DNA of 64,000 nucleotides from Nemophila menziesii (GCA_029959085.1 JARWIR010000015.1:4029017-4093016); one strand, 5' to 3'. Numbered from the stretch's first letter, positions 12,126 through 26,334 are shown. The notes: a model not told the origin generated them from the sequence alone. Numbers and translations: made by a program.

Positions 12126-12248
12126 TTTTTTTGAGTACATGAGAGAGCCACTTTGGGCTCGGAGCCATTTCGACTCCAATGAGATTCGATCCCAGGACCT
12201 CTTGGTCTCTGCGGAGTAGCCTAACCACTAGGCCAACTATCTATCTCC
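12126..12248 (-). mobile_element. tRNA-derived SINE with target-site duplication
   Basis: 123 bp are present here and absent at the same place in all other monomers. Flanks tctctatcc at 12117-12125 and 12249-12257 form a 9-bp target-site duplication. Read on the minus strand, the element begins near 12248. It has a pol III A-box-like TGGCCTAGTGG and a B-box-like GGATCGAATCT about 35 bp further on, and ends in a short A tail (T7 on the plus strand). These are the hallmarks of a plant SINE. It is short and may lack part of a body. It postdates the 11.4-kb duplication or was lost from the other copy. Confidence 0.85.
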
Positions 12249-12466
12249 TCTCTATCCTTACTGAAGGAAGCTTTAAATTTTTTTATATTTAAAAATAATT
12301 AAAATAAGGGATAGAAACTCAATTAAGCTTGAAAACAAAAATGTTCACGTATAGTACCGCACGCTTGAAAAGGTCATAATGTATAAAATACCTTTACATT
12401 TATACTTAGTTGATATATCTAAAGAGTTGTTTTGTTTATTTAAAAATCTTCAAACTAAAGCATAGA

Positions 12467-12912
12467 CATTATGTTATATAAAGATCCATCTGCAATTAAT
12501 TATTTACAATTTAATGCATAGAATTCCACTGTCAAGAATATATTTTTCCTACATCAGTTAATAACCTAATAATTTGACACTTCATATATGAATATGTGAG
12601 ATAATAAAATGTCACAAGTATACGTTATTGGAATTATCCATTTACCAAACCCAATAGTATAAAACAAAAATATATACTGAACCGAAAAACATTATGTTAT
12701 ATAAAGATCCATCTGCAATTAATTATTTACATTTTAATACATAAAATTCCACTGTCAAGAATATATTTTTCCTACATCAGTTAATAACCTAATAATTTGA
12801 CACTTCATATATGAATATGCGAGATAATAAAATGTCACAAGTATACGTTATTGGAATTATCCATTTACCAAACCCAACGGTATAAAACAAAAATATTTAC
12901 TGAACCGAAAAC
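12467..12912. repeat. 223-bp tandem duplication inside a monomer
   Basis: Copies start at 12467 and 12690, the counterpart of 1056-1501. Confidence 0.92.
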
Positions 12913-12961
12913 TGAGAAAACTTAATCAATCAAAATCGTTATGTTCGGTAATACCATCCTT

Positions 12962-14365
12962 AAAGGACATATCATTCGTTTTTGGTTTTGGTAGAAAGCC
13001 GAAACGCACGTAACTATACTCACCATAGTTGATAAGGAACAAAAATCAGTTGTCTAGCAGTGAATTACATATGTAACTCCTAGTTTGAAGATTTTCCTTT
13101 ACATTTCTATTCCAAGAAACATGCCTAATAGAGGTATAGGGTTTATAACGAATAAACTCCCTAATTCTACGCATAAGATGTTTAACTCTCCAATTAGATA
13201 CAGATGTCGAGAACAGGCTTTCCCAACACAGAAGTTTAGGACACCTAACTTCTTTATTCCAATGATCTCAATTTATGTAGGTTCATTCTCAGGGAAAGTG
13301 GGTAGAGGTTTGCAAGGAGGGAGAAAATCCCCAAACTCCGCTAACTCATGTGCGAATTAGATGGCGCACAATGGAGTATCGAATAGTGTACAGAGACCTA
13401 CCTAGTGGTGTATTATTAGTTTATTTCTCGAGACAAAGTTGGTTAAATGGTTTCAAGAGTGGTGCATATCCCTTTATTTTGGGTACATCACTAGTTCCTT
13501 AAGTTAGTTTCAAAATAACCACGGTATTTCATTTCCCTTATATAACATAACACCATATAAATTCATATATCCATCATTTTCGCTAACATTTTCAATAGAA
13601 TTTTAAATTAATATAAATGTGATACAACAACATTTATTATCTGAAACTAAACAAACTTTAATGAGAAAATATGTAAAATATAGGGTCGTAATGATAAATT
13701 ACAACCTTAACTCTAAATCTAGAGAATCTTCCCCTCCAGATTGAGTCTGAAACGCTTGTTCATAGCCATTATGAACATAACTTGTATCTGTAGGAGAAAA
13801 ACCATAATTAACCATTGATGCACTCCCATTGACAGAAGGAGCTCCAACAATTTTGGTTGGAAACAAATCTAATAGTGGCATTGCACTAGGACTATGAGAT
13901 GTATCACTCTTATCAAGTCAGCGAGCCAAATATCTTCCGCCTGATGCCTTTGCGCTCTCAAATTTGTGAGCATTTTGGTGCCCACCCTAAGCTCTACCAC
14001 AAAAAAAAATCTTATAGAAGTACTCACATGCATACAACTTCAATCCATTCTTGGAATTATCAAGTTGTTTCCCGCCTGCTATTGCAACCATATTCTGCAA
14101 ATTAGTGATATATTTAAAAGTTTCAACTTATCAAACAATTCTATCAACAGTAAATTAGTAAATCTTACCATGAAAATCAGTGCGTTGTTCATATATGACT
14201 GAAATGTCAGGGCCATCGATCTTATTATTCGTACACATTTTTGGTTGTTAATGATGAAAGTGGTGTCATAGAGAAATTCTACTTTATATATATATATTTT
14301 TTCAATTATGCCCAAATTATCCTGTATATCAAAATTAAAGTTACCAATTCTATTAGCATGGTTTT
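12962..14365. repeat. Monomer first half, truncated at 14365
   Basis: This is the second occurrence of the truncated half monomer, ending at the same catggtttt breakpoint as at 2949. It keeps the bases deleted near 2798 in copy 1. Confidence 0.9.
13699..14365 (-). pseudogene. C2H2 zinc-finger/EAR pseudogene, 5' half missing
   Basis: This is the second-unit counterpart of 2288-2949, with the same truncation point. The EAR exon tail is identical in protein to copy 1 (VHNGYEQ instead of VQNGYEQ). Confidence 0.8.
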
Positions 14366-15550
14366 CAGGAATCCTCGGGGATGCCTCTAAAGTCTCGAAA
14401 TGGTCCAAATATAGCTTCACAACAGTGATTAATCGAAAGGTACGATGTTCTCAATAAGATTCAACGTTTTATGTTCAGCTCGACTACATCTCCTTTTATT
14501 TCGATACTTCATCTTCTCAATATCTTTAGTTGTGGTCTTAGATTGATTTATCGGGCAAATAGATCGGTAAGAGGTATATTATCTATTCTATCAATTGGCA
14601 CGGTCTGAGAGAATGAATTTTGGTCCCATTGAGATTCCTTATGGTTTTGATATAGTTGGCAAAAAATTTACTGCCACAAATGGATGACGGAATTATGCAT
14701 AATGCTTTGGTAGTAAGGAAAGGATCTACCTCTAAGATAAGCAATCATTGGTCGAGAGAGAATAATGTTACAGAGAACCTGCATGTTATGGATAATCAAC
14801 CACAAGTAGTTGACCTTATATACCAGCTATGTCGACGACTAATGAAGTAATCGAACCACATATTTTTGCTATACCTACAGATACATAAGGAGTCGAACCA
14901 TATATTTCAACAATGCCTGTAAAATCTAATGTAAATGAACTACCCTAGCCTAAACACGGTCTTCACTGCAAATTCAACAATGCCTGCAAAATCTTGATGT
15001 CTCCTTGTTTGTGATATAATAATCTAGGTTGGAGACATCATTTTAGGTGTATTTGGTTAATTAATATTAGATTTTTATTTGTATTTTGATAAATTCCTTT
15101 CTATTGACTTGATTTGATGATTTATTATTTTTAGAGCATAATTGGGTTTAATTTATTTGTTTAGTGTGAAGCTTTAAAAATATATGGAAATTAATTAGAT
15201 TCCAAATCAATTCTAAAGAGATAAGGATAGAAGATATGGATTGAAAATAAAAGGAAGTAGAGATGAAATAGGAAAAGAAAAGCTGCCAAGTAAATCTGAA
15301 ATTCTGCAGCCACGTCCATTAAAGTGAAGATAACTTAAAATAGGATGGGAATTTGGAGGATCCATCTAAAAGAAAAGTGTAGATCTTTTTGACGCAGTCG
15401 TTTCGATATAAAGTAAGAAAATATTGGAGCAATAACGAAGAAGTTACGATCAGAATAAGACACCAGTGCTTATCATATCTCCTATATTTTAGGAAACGTA
15501 TTTTATTTGGAAAAGGATTCCAATGATCCCCGGCAGCGGCGCCAAAAACT

Positions 15551-17090
15551 TGGTGTCGACTAGGGCGTGATAAAATTATATATAAATAAGATGCAAATAA
15601 ACATCCTAGCCTAAACACAGTATTCACTGCAAGTATCACAGGTCGTACGCAAGTCTTAATGATAAGTAAGATTCGTTCACCAGAGAGTACGAAAGTTAGG
15701 AAGAACATATGCAATATAAAGTGCAAATAAGAGAGGTAGATGAATATTACGCTGCAAATAAAAGACGAATGAAATATTTGTTGGGTTTTTTTGAATAAGA
15801 ACAATTAACTAAATAAAGTAAAGACAAAAAATAAGTAAAGAGAACAGATAGTATGATAGTTTAGCTCGAGATCTAGCAAGCAATCCCCACTAGCCTTAAT
15901 TATTCTAATCATGTAAGGGAGAATTGTGTGATATGCAATAGCTAGGATTCTATATTCCTCCTATTTCCTTCCAGGTGGACTTAGGTGGCGACCTAACAAT
16001 TACCAGGGGACTTGGGTAAGGGGACCCTACATAATGATCGGTGATTAAATATCAAACCCTAATGACTATCTAGTTAGGCAAGCCCTTCTGGATCACTACC
16101 ATACACTAGACGCTTATGTGGTGTTTCAATAATCATACACCCCTTCCAGGTGAACATCTAACTACTATTAAGACAATCCTATACGCGTCCACTAGCAAGA
16201 ACTACAGACAATAAATCAAAACACATAAAACAGACAATAAAACACTAATATCAATTTAAATGCAAACATCCCAAATTAAAATAGATGTAAAACAAGTCTA
16301 GGGTTCATACCCATATGCTAATATCAAGCTAAAATAAAATAAGTTCATACTAGAGAAAGAAAAGAAAACAATTACAAATTTGAAGGATTGGGAAGACATG
16401 ATTTGAGGTCCAACTCCTTCTGATCTTCTCTTCTCTTGATGTAGGCTTCTTTTTGGCTTAAAGGCTGTCCAATGATGTATTTCTAATGACAAGAGGGTGT
16501 ATTTATAGGGTTTTCCAAACCCTAGGTCTAAATCTTGGAGTAGAAGGCTACTAATTTGAGTCAAAGTCCAACTCAAATTCGCTTCCTAAAATATAGGAAA
16601 AGGGAAAAACTGTTGTTATCTTGTTTCGGTCGTATCTTACTCGTTATTGCTCCAATTTTTGCCTACTTTATATCAAAACGACCGTGTGAAAAGTATCTAC
16701 AATTTAGCCTTGTGTTGCTTCTCCAAATTCCCATCCTATTTTAAGTTATCTTCACTTTAGTGGATGTAGCTGCAAAATTTCAGATTTATTTGGCTAACTT
16801 TTTCTTTCCTATTTTATCTCTACTTCATTTTATATCCAGTTTCAATACATATCTTCTTTCCTTTATATCTTAGAATTGATTTGACATCTAATTAATTTCT
16901 ATATATCTTTAAAACTTCACACTAAACAAACAAATTAAACCCAATATGCTCTAAAAATAATAAATAATCAAATCAAGACAATAAATAAGAAAATATCAAA
17001 ATAAAAATAATAATAGATAATTAAATAACTAAATACACCTAAAATGATGTCTCCAACTTAGATTATTATATCACAAATAAGGAGACATCA
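15551..17090 (-). mobile_element. Athila/Tat-like LTR, second-unit copy
   Basis: Counterpart of 4135-5674 with both termini and the PBS at 15527-15544 preserved. Confidence 0.8.
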
Positions 17091-17756
17091 AGACCCCTAA
17101 CTCAAAGTTGTATCGTCCCGATACAATAAAGATAAGAATAGTAGGGTAGTCAAATAATAAATATAAGAAGAAGACGAAGAAGAAGAATATAAAACAATAA
17201 ATGATCGTAGAGCATAATATATGAAAAGTCTCATGTAGTAATGCTAAAGAAATAATGAACATATATGTTTAATATACACATAATCAACATTCCATAAATT
17301 CAAGTCCAGATTAACTTCACAATGCCAGAAGGAGAGGTCTTCAATTAAGTTCATGTTAATGGCTATAGGGTGATTATAGGTCCTAATATAGTATCCAATG
17401 ATCCACTCACTTATGCCCTAATTGTTCCATTCTTACTCCACCAATTAGTTAGAAATCCTAAGGTCTTTATGGTTATAACATGGCTTAGGGACGGTAGGAT
17501 ATATTTGGATAATGAAAAGTGAGTTGTTGGCTCTCTCCTCACATTCCATCAACAAATTGCCCTAGAGCTTGATTTTCACTCGAAGACATTCTCACTCAAT
17601 CCAATTTTGATGCTTTGATTTGGATCCCCAAATAACCCAAATAAAACCTTTTATGATGATTACATAATAAATTCAACTTTGTCGGTCCAAATCTTCTTAA
17701 TATTTTTCATATATATTTTTTCTTTCTTTTGATAGATAGTTACGACTCTCTTTCTA

Positions 17757-17939
17757 ATGCGAGATATCATGCTACTTTTTCTTATATTATTTTCCTTTTC
17801 AATACTTTTTTCATTTACTTTTACCCCGACAAAGGGTTACAAATATAAAACTCATCATCATCAATACTATCACAATTACAATTTCCCAAACCCAATGTTT
17901 TCCAATGATGAAACCAACCACCCCAAACTCAACCTCTAA
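17757..17939 (+). CDS. Hypothetical 60-aa secreted-type peptide, second copy
   Basis: Duplicate of 6341-6523 with Asn-to-Lys and Arg-to-Pro changes. The frame has no break, but the duplication is too recent for this to show selection. Confidence 0.15.
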   Translation: MRDIMLLFLILFSFSILFSFTFTPTKGYKYKTHHHQYYHNYNFPNPMFSNDETNHPKLNL

Positions 17940-19239
17940 AACAACTTGTCTCAAGATTTGCTATTCGAGTGCAGGTCATATGGATAAGTCCTATAAACTA
18001 AGGGGTATAGCTTATAATGTGGCTAATAAAAGGCATTAGAAAGGCTCAGAGGGGCTAAGACGGATATTAATAATAATCAAATAAAAGGGTGAGAAAGCAA
18101 AAAAGGCTTCCAGTGGCTTCAATATGAAAAAACTGCCTTATTAATTTTTTCTAATCAGCAGATTTCATTACTTTTTCACTTTTAGTTCATAGACAAGCGG
18201 GTTTTCAACTAATATCAAACCTCACGTTCTACACACCGATTAAATCTCCCTAATTTCCAACTTGACAATTCATACGCATTGCTTATTAATCTTCCCTATC
18301 TTTTACTTCCTATTTTCATACATGCATACTAGACATATTTGTGACACCGTTTAAAAACATACTACTTATAATCGTTGATTTAATTAAAACAGCTCAATTG
18401 GTACATTCATCATATTTTACGCCAACTCTAACCCTAATTTTTTTAATTTTTATACAAAAATAGAAAGGAAGATGAGGACAACGAATCCCCACCCCCAACT
18501 CAAAAGTGAGCCGTGTCCCCACGACTCGAAAAAAGACTCAATAAAGCAATAAAATTTTAACTAAACTAATTCATACAATAAATTAATGAGAAGAATTAAA
18601 ACGGGTTACCTTTCCAAAAAAAATCATGTTCTCTGCCACTGGATTTTTTTCTTTAGGCTTGGCTTGTATCCTCTTTCTCATGTTATACTTTTGTAGTGGA
18701 TGTTGTGTAGTTACCTCAAGATTTGGCTTCTTTGAACATGGCTCATCAAGATCAATGGCCTTTTCTTTGTTGTAGCTCCAGGTAAATTCTTTTTCTTCCC
18801 TAAGATTGAACACTTCCTATTGTCATCCATAAAGTCCGTTCTATTCGTTATCTTTGATTAATCCACAACTCAAGTTACACCAAGTATAGAATAAAGTTAT
18901 GAAATATTGGTGTGGCTTGAGGTCGTTTCTTGGATGTATGATTATCAATGGTAGATGAAGAAACTCTTGATTTCTTCTTGGAAGAATTCTTGAGACCTTG
19001 ATTAGCTTTGGTGTTTTATGGTTTGATGTAATGGTTTTGATGAAAGATTTGTGTTTATGGAATATGGAGGAAAGATTTGATGTTGTTGTGTTTATGTGAA
19101 AGTTTAATCAAGCTTCAAGGTATTTTTATGGGGTTTGGGTCTGAAATCGTCTTTATTTTACCTCCAAATCCAATTTTCTCGACATCATTCGATAGATCTC
19201 AAAAAGATACGCGATTTAGACTTATGGCCTGCAATTTTT

Positions 19240-20689
19240 TGGTATCGCCTAAGGTGTGATTAAAATAAGATATAAATAATGCAACTAAACACCCTAGCCT
19301 GAACACGGTACTCACTGCAAGTATAACAGGTCGTACGAAAGTTTTAAGATAAGTAAAGATCCGTTCTCAAGGACTTAGTGTGTTATACAAATGGATTTAA
19401 CAGAATAGCATAGAAATTAAAAGTTAAATACAAGAAAAGTAAATAATGATGATTTATGAGGATATTTATGATTAACTAAATTAAGCTAAAGACAATAAAA
19501 TAAAGTACGAGAGAATAAGATGAGAAAGTATAGCTCAGGTTTTGCTAGTATGCACTAATCATTCTATTTATTCTACTAGTTAATAAGGGTGATTAAAGCT
19601 CTTAGATAAGTAATCAGGATTCTATATTTCTCCTAACCCCCTGCCGGGTGGACTTAAGAGGCTACCTAACAATTACCAGGGGACTTGGGTAAAGGGACCC
19701 TACAATAATGATCGGTGATTAAATCTCAAACCCTAATGACTATCTAGTTAGGCAAGCCCTCTCGGATCACTACCGCACACTAGACGCTTATGTGATTTTT
19801 CAATAATTAAACACCCCTTCCGGGTGACCATCTAACTACTATTAAGACTATCCTAACGTGATCAAGATTAAGACAACCAATAAATCAAAGCACATAAAAC
19901 GAATATATGGTTAAGAAGCTATAATCAATTTAAAATAGTTTTCCCAAACAAACTTAGATAGAAGAAAATAGAATTCAAATATTATACATATGCAAAACCC
20001 AAGGTATGGGAAAATTAGTTCCTACTAGAAAGAAATAAACTAAAAATAAAGATACATACTGTCAACTTGCTTCTCTTGAATGATGAATAAACTTAAGGAC
20101 TAATTAAGGAGAGGCAAGGACATGTTTACAATGATTAAAGGGTGTATTTATAGGTGATAAGGAATCCCTAGGTCGAAATCTTGGAGTAGAAGGAAAGTAA
20201 TTGGACTCCTTTTCCAAATTCTTTCCCTAAATTATAGGATATAAGATAAACTGCTGCTGTCTTGTTTTGGTCGTAAATTATTTGTTATTGATCCGATATT
20301 CCCCTAATTTATATCGAAACGACCAAGTCGAAAAGATATATACTTTTTTGTATAGATTGATCCTCCATTTTCCTAGCCGATTTTGAGTTATTTTCATTTT
20401 AGTGGACGTAGCCGCATAATTTCAGATTTACTTGGCAACTTTTCCTTTACTATTTTATCTCTACTTCCTTTTATCTCCAATTTTCATCCATATATTCCTT
20501 CCTTTATCTATTTAGAATTGATTTGGAATCTAACTGATTTTACATATATCTTCAAAGCTTCACACTAAATAAACAAATTAAACCCAATATGCTCTAAAAA
20601 TATTAAATCATTAAATCAAGTCAAGTGATAGGAATTTATCAAAATACATATAAAAATTCAATATCAAATACTTAAATACACCTAAAATG
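19240..20689 (-). mobile_element. Athila/Tat-like truncated LTR, second-unit copy
   Basis: Counterpart of 7824-9273. Its 3' terminus keeps GGCGATACCA, closer to the GTCGACACCA end of the other LTR than the copy-1 version. It has the same truncation at the monomer junction. Confidence 0.75.
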
Positions 20690-21427
20690 AAAGGACATAT
20701 CATTCGTTTTTGGTTTTGGTAAAAAGCCGAAACGCACGTAACTATACTCACCATAGTTGATAAGGAACAAAAATCAGTTGTCTAGCAGTGAATTACATAT
20801 GTAACTCCTAGCTTGAAGATTTTCCTTTACATTTCTATTCCAAGAAACATGCCTAATAGAGGTATAGGGTTTATAACGAATAAACTCCCTAATTCTACGT
20901 ATAAGATGTTTAACTCTCCAATTAGATACAAATGTCGAGAACAGGCTTTCCCAACACAGAAGTTTAGGACACCTAACTTCTTTATTCCAATGATCTCAAT
21001 ATATGTAGGTTCATTCACAGCGAAAGTGGGTAGAGGTTTGCAAGGAGGGAGAAAATCCCCAAACTCCCCTACCTCATGTGCGAATTAGATGGCGCACAAT
21101 GGAGTATCGAATAGTGTACAGAGACCTATCTAGTGGTGTATTATTAATTTATTTCTCGAGACAAATTTGGTTAAATGGTTTCAAGAGTGGTGCATATCCC
21201 TTTATTTTGGGTACATCACTAGTTCCTTAAGTTAGTTTCAAAATAAACACGGTATTTCATTTCCCTTAAATAACATAACACCATATAAATTCATATATCC
21301 ATCATTTTCGGTAACATTTTCAATAGAACTTTAAATTAATATAAATGTGATACAACAAAATCTATTATCTGAAACTAAACAAACTTTAATGAGAAAATAT
21401 GTAAAATATAGGGTTCGTAATGATAAA

Positions 21428-22009
21428 TTACAACCTTAACTCTAAATCTAGATAATCTTCCTCTCCAGATTGAGTCTGAAACGCTTGTTCATAGCCATTC
21501 TGAACATAACTTGTATCTGTAGGAGTAAAACCATAATTAACCATTGATGCACTCCCATTGACAGAAGGAGCTCCAACAATTTTGGTTGGAAACAAATCTA
21601 ATAGTGGCATTGCACTAGGACTATGAGATGTATCACTCTTATCAAGTCAGCGAGCCAAATATCTTTTGCTTGATGCCTTTGCCCTCTCAAACTTGTGAGC
21701 ATTTTGGTTCCCACCCTAAGCTCTACCACAAGAAAAAATCTTATAGCAGTACTCACATGCATACAACTTCAATCCATTCTTGGAATTATCAAGTTGTTTC
21801 CCGCCTGCTATTGCAACCATATTCTGCAAATTAGTGATATATTTAAAAGTTTCAACTTATCAAAACAATTCTATCAACAGTAAATTAGTAAATCTTACCA
21901 TGAAAATCAGTGCGTTGTTCATACATGACTGAAATGTCAGGGCCATCGATCTTATTATTCGTACACATTTTTCGTTGTTAATGATGAAAGTGGTGTCATA
22001 GAGAAATTC

Positions 22010-22075
<66 letters not shown>

Positions 22076-23032
22076 CAATTATGCCCAAATTATCCTGCAT
22101 ATCAAAATTAAAGTTACCAATTCTATTAGCATGGTTTTTCATTGCTATTAAGGAAAATATGAGTATTAATAATACTATCTAAACAATCAGAGTTTTTAGC
22201 AAAAACAAAAGAAGTTGTTAAATATTCTACCTATTCCTTGTTGAGACAAAGTATAGGCCTAAAATTTTGTAATGTGTAAGAGTTATTAAACATAAAAGAA
22301 GAGTCTGGTTTATTAAATTACGTAGCAAATAAATTAGAAAAAAAGGATAAATCATGTATCACCAACAGCAAGAAACAGTTACAATTTCTCTCTATTGCTC
22401 TTTATCGCGATAAAAAAGAGTAAAGACAATTGTATAAATATTGTTGGCACTATAAACATTCTACTTTTGTCTGCAATTAGACACTTACAAAATATTACGA
22501 ATGTGTTATGTACTTAAAAAACTTTTTTGTTGATTTATTACTAGTATTAATATTTTCTTCTAAAATCCTTTCCACAGAAATTTTTACAACAATGACTATA
22601 CAACAATACCTATATTTCAAAGTAAACCTAATTTATTTTTTTCTCAAATGAAACAGTACAAAGAATCTAAAGATACATAAAAAATTAATACTTATGCTTC
22701 ACATTTTTGTAGGTTTTACAACTCCACAAAAGATGAAAATTTCAAAGCATAGAATATGATTTATTCATCAAATTCTCAAAAAAATAATAATATATTAAAG
22801 TTTAAATATATATACGGATCTTATTACATATAAAATTATATACTAAAATCATAGAAAATGAAATTCATATCTTTTTTAAGGAAATGATAAAAAATAATAC
22901 ATTTTAACTATGTAAAAGTTGAAATGTTCTAGAAAAACTCCAGTAACAATTTAGAAAATAAATTTAATTTTTACTTACCTCTTCGATTTCATGATTGATA
23001 TTTGTTTGTTGAACAAATGAATTTGGCAGTAT
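21428..23032 (-). pseudogene. C2H2 zinc-finger/EAR pseudogene, start codon lost
   Basis: The exon-1 ATG is changed to ATA (23030-23032). The EAR tail reads DYLDLELRL, a Ser-to-Tyr change. The upstream exon is interrupted by a TA run that, read through, would encode repeated Ile-Tyr. Confidence 0.8.
22014..22068. repeat. (TA)n microsatellite
   Basis: A run of about 27 TA units. The homologous tract has about 5 to 27 units in other monomers: near 2867, 10603, 14284, 25360, 28907, 32449, 35784, 39104, 42424, 45748 and 49110. Confidence 0.9.
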
Positions 23033-24777
23033 AAGCTTGTCCTCCACTATCACGCTCCTTTCTTTACATTATGACGTTTTTATTTGAGTTAAAAAGAAAC
23101 CCTAATAATATCAGGCAGCAAGACCGACCCAAAAGGTTGTAATTGGGCCACAAATTTTATATTTTATGTTAATTTATTTAGAGTAAGAATTTTATTTGAC
23201 AAATAAATAAATAATGGACTGGGCTTGTAACTACCGAACTCCCTGGACTATTTATTTTCAAAGAAAGAACCTTCATTTATTTGGCAATAAACATTTGTAT
23301 TAAAAAATAAGGAAAAGATTACATGAAAGTTAACGAATACATGCTCATTTTCAAGAAATACCAAAATCCTAGTTATATATTTGATAATAGGGTTGATTCT
23401 AACAAAACCAAAATATCGAACTTACCCATAAAATATAAAAATAAAAAGAACCGGTAAAAGTTTTTTTGAAAAAATAAAATTTTCGGTTTGGTTTTTCTAC
23501 GCTAAATAGTACAAAAACTAATTTATGTACATATTTTTTTTTGAGTTTTGAATAATCTCTTCTCTATCCTTACTGAAGGAAGCTTTAAATTTTTTTTATA
23601 TTTAAAAATAATTAAATTAAGGGATAGAAACTCAATTAAGCTTGAAAACAAAAATGCTCACGTATAGTACCGCACGCTTGAAAAGGTCATAATGTATAAA
23701 ATACCTTTACATTTATATTTAGTTGATATATGTAAAGAGTTGTTTTGTTTATTTAAAAATCTTCAGACTAAAGCATAGACATTATGTTATATAAAGATCC
23801 ATCTGCAATTAATTATTTACAATTTAATGCATAAAATTCCACTGTCAAGAATATATTTTTCCTACATCAGTTAATAACCTAATAATTTGACACTTCATAT
23901 ATGAATATGTGAGATAATAAAATGTCTCAAGTATACGTTATTGGAATTATCCATTTACCAAACCCAACGGTATAAAACAAAAATATATACTGAACCGAAA
24001 ACTGAGAAAACTTAATCAATCATAATCGTTATGTTCGGTAATACCCTCCTTAAAGGACATATCATTCGTTTTTGGTTTTGGTAAAAAGCCGAAACGCACG
24101 TAACTATACTCACCATAGTTGATAAGGAACAAAAATCAATTGTCTAGCAGTGAATTACATATGTAACTCCTAGCTTGAAGATTTTCCTTTACATTTCTAT
24201 TCCAAGAAACATGCCTAATAGAGGTATAGGGTTTATAACGAATAAACTCCCTAATTATACGCATAAGATGTTTAACTCTCCAATTAGATACAGATGTCGA
24301 GAACAGGCTTTCCCAACACAGAAGTTTAGGACACCTAACTTCTTTATTCCAATGATCTCAATTTATGTAGGTTCATTCTCAGGGAAAGTGGGTAGAGGTT
24401 TGCAAGGAGGGAGAAAATCCCCAAACTCCCCTAACTCATGTGCGAATTAGATGGCGCACAATGGAGTATCGAATAGTGTACAGAGACCTACCTAGTGGTG
24501 TATTATTAGTTTATTTCTCGAGACAAAGTTGGTTAAATGGTTTCAAGAGTGGTACATATCCCTTTATTTTGGGTACATTAAGTTAGTTTCAAAATAACCA
24601 CGATATTTCATTTCCCTTATATAACATAACACCATATAAATTCATATATCCATCATTTTCGTTAACATTTTCAATAGAACTTTAAATTAATATAAATGTG
24701 ATACAACAACATTTATTATCTGAAACTAAACAAACTTTAATGAGAAAATATGTAAAATATAGGGTCGTAATGATAAA

Positions 24778-26334
24778 TTACAACCTTAACTCTTAATCTA
24801 GAGAATCTTCCCCTCCAGATTGAGTCCTTGTTCATAGCCATTCTGAACATACCTTGTATCTGTAGGAGTAAAACCATAATTAACCATTGATGCACTCCCA
24901 TTGACAGAAGGAGCTCCAACAATTTTGGTTGGAAACAAATCTAATAGTGGCATTGCACTAGGACTATGAGATGTATCACTCTTATCAAGTCAGCGAGCCA
25001 AATATCTTCCGCCTGATGCCTTTGCCCTCTCAAACTTGTGAGCATTTTGGTGCCCACCCTAAGCTCTACCACAAGAAAAAATCTTATAGTAGTACTCACA
25101 TTTATACAACTTCAATCCATTCTTGGAATTATCAAGTTGTTACCCGCCTGCTATTGCAACCATATTCTGCAAATTAGTGATATATTTAAAAGTTTGAACT
25201 TTTCAAAACAATTCTATCAACAGTAAATTAGTATATCTTACCATGAAAATCAGTGCGTTGTTCATATATGACTGAAATGTCAGGGCCATCGATCTTATTA
25301 TTCGTACACATTTTTGGTTGTTAATGATGAAAGTGGTGTCATAGAGAAATTCTATTTTATATATATATTTATTTTCAATTATGCCCAAGTTATCCTGCAT
25401 ATCAAAATTAAAGTTAGCAATTCTATTAGCATGGTTTTTCATTGCCATTAAGGAAAATATGAGTATGAATAATACTATCTAAACAATCAGAGTTTTTAGC
25501 AAAAACAAAAGAAGTTGTTAAATATTCTACCTATTCCTTGTTGAGATAAAGTATAGGCCTAAAATTTTGTAATGTGTAAGAGTTATTAAACATAAAAGAA
25601 GAATCTGGTTTATTAAATTACGTAGCAAATAAATTGGAAAAAGGATAAATCATGTATCACCAACAGCAAGAAACAGTTACAATTTCTCTCTATTGTTCTT
25701 TATCGCGATAAAAAAGAGTAAAGACAATTGTATAAATATTGTTGGCACTATAAACATCCTACTTTTGTCTGCAATTAGACACTTACAAAATATTACGAAT
25801 GTGTTATGTACTTACAAAACCTTTTTGTTGATTTATTACTAGTATTAATATTTTCTTCTAAAATCCTTTCCACAGAAATTTTTACAACAATGACTATACA
25901 ACAATACCTATATTTCAAAGTAAACCTAATTGATTTTTTTCTCAAATGAAACAGTACAAAGAATCTAAAGATACATAAAAAATTAATACTTATGCTTCAT
26001 ATTTATGTAGGTTTTACAACTCCACAAAAGATGAAAATTTCAAAGCATAGAATATGATTTATTCATCAAATTCTCAAAAGAATAATAATATATTAAAGTT
26101 TAAATATATATATATACGGATCTTATTACATATAAAATTATATACTAAAATCATAGAAAATGAAACTCATCTCTTTTTTAAGGAAATGATAAAAAATAAT
26201 ACATTTTAACTATGTAAAAGTTGAAATGTTCTAGAGAAACTTCAGTAACAATTTGGAAAATAAATTTAATTATAACTTACCTCTTCGTTTCGTGATTGAT
26301 ATTTGTATGTTGAACAAATGAATTTGGCGGGCAT
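24778..26334 (-). pseudogene. C2H2 zinc-finger/EAR pseudogene, frameshifted tail
   Basis: This is the only copy whose EAR tail is out of frame, because of a 7-bp deletion near 24828 (gagtccttgttc against gagtctgaaacgcttgttc). An extra G just inside exon 1 near 26330 also shifts that frame. Confidence 0.78.

Larger units (their letters stand above)
9274..12961. repeat. Full monomer with SINE insertion
   Basis: Length is 3,688 bp, made up of a long-form monomer (with the 223-bp duplication) plus a 132-bp SINE insertion. Its first bases abut an LTR truncated at 9273. Confidence 0.9.
14366..20689. mobile_element. Foreign block in monomer, retrotransposon-rich, copy 2
   Basis: Same length (6,324 bp), same breakpoints and same content order as 2950-9273, with a low number of substitutions. 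LTR parts are at 15551-17090 and 19240-20689. Confidence 0.85.
11279..22726. repeat. Higher-order repeat unit, copy 2
   Basis: This is a near-identical tandem copy of 1-11278, including both breakpoints of the foreign block at the same bases. It differs by the 132-bp SINE insertion (with its duplicated target) near 12126-12257, an expanded TA microsatellite and isolated substitutions. Confidence 0.9.
20690..24051. repeat. Full monomer, short form
   Basis: Length is 3,362 bp. It lacks the 223-bp duplication and has one of the two longest (TA)n tracts (about 22014-22068). Confidence 0.9.

Noticed and set aside
12126..12248. A tRNA gene suggested by A- and B-box-like motifs
   Set aside because: No cloverleaf or acceptor stem is apparent; there is a target-site duplication and an A tail, so it is a SINE.
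21860..22078. Frame encoding a long Ile-Tyr repeat
   Set aside because: It is read-through of the TA microsatellite; its length follows tract length and not protein constraint.
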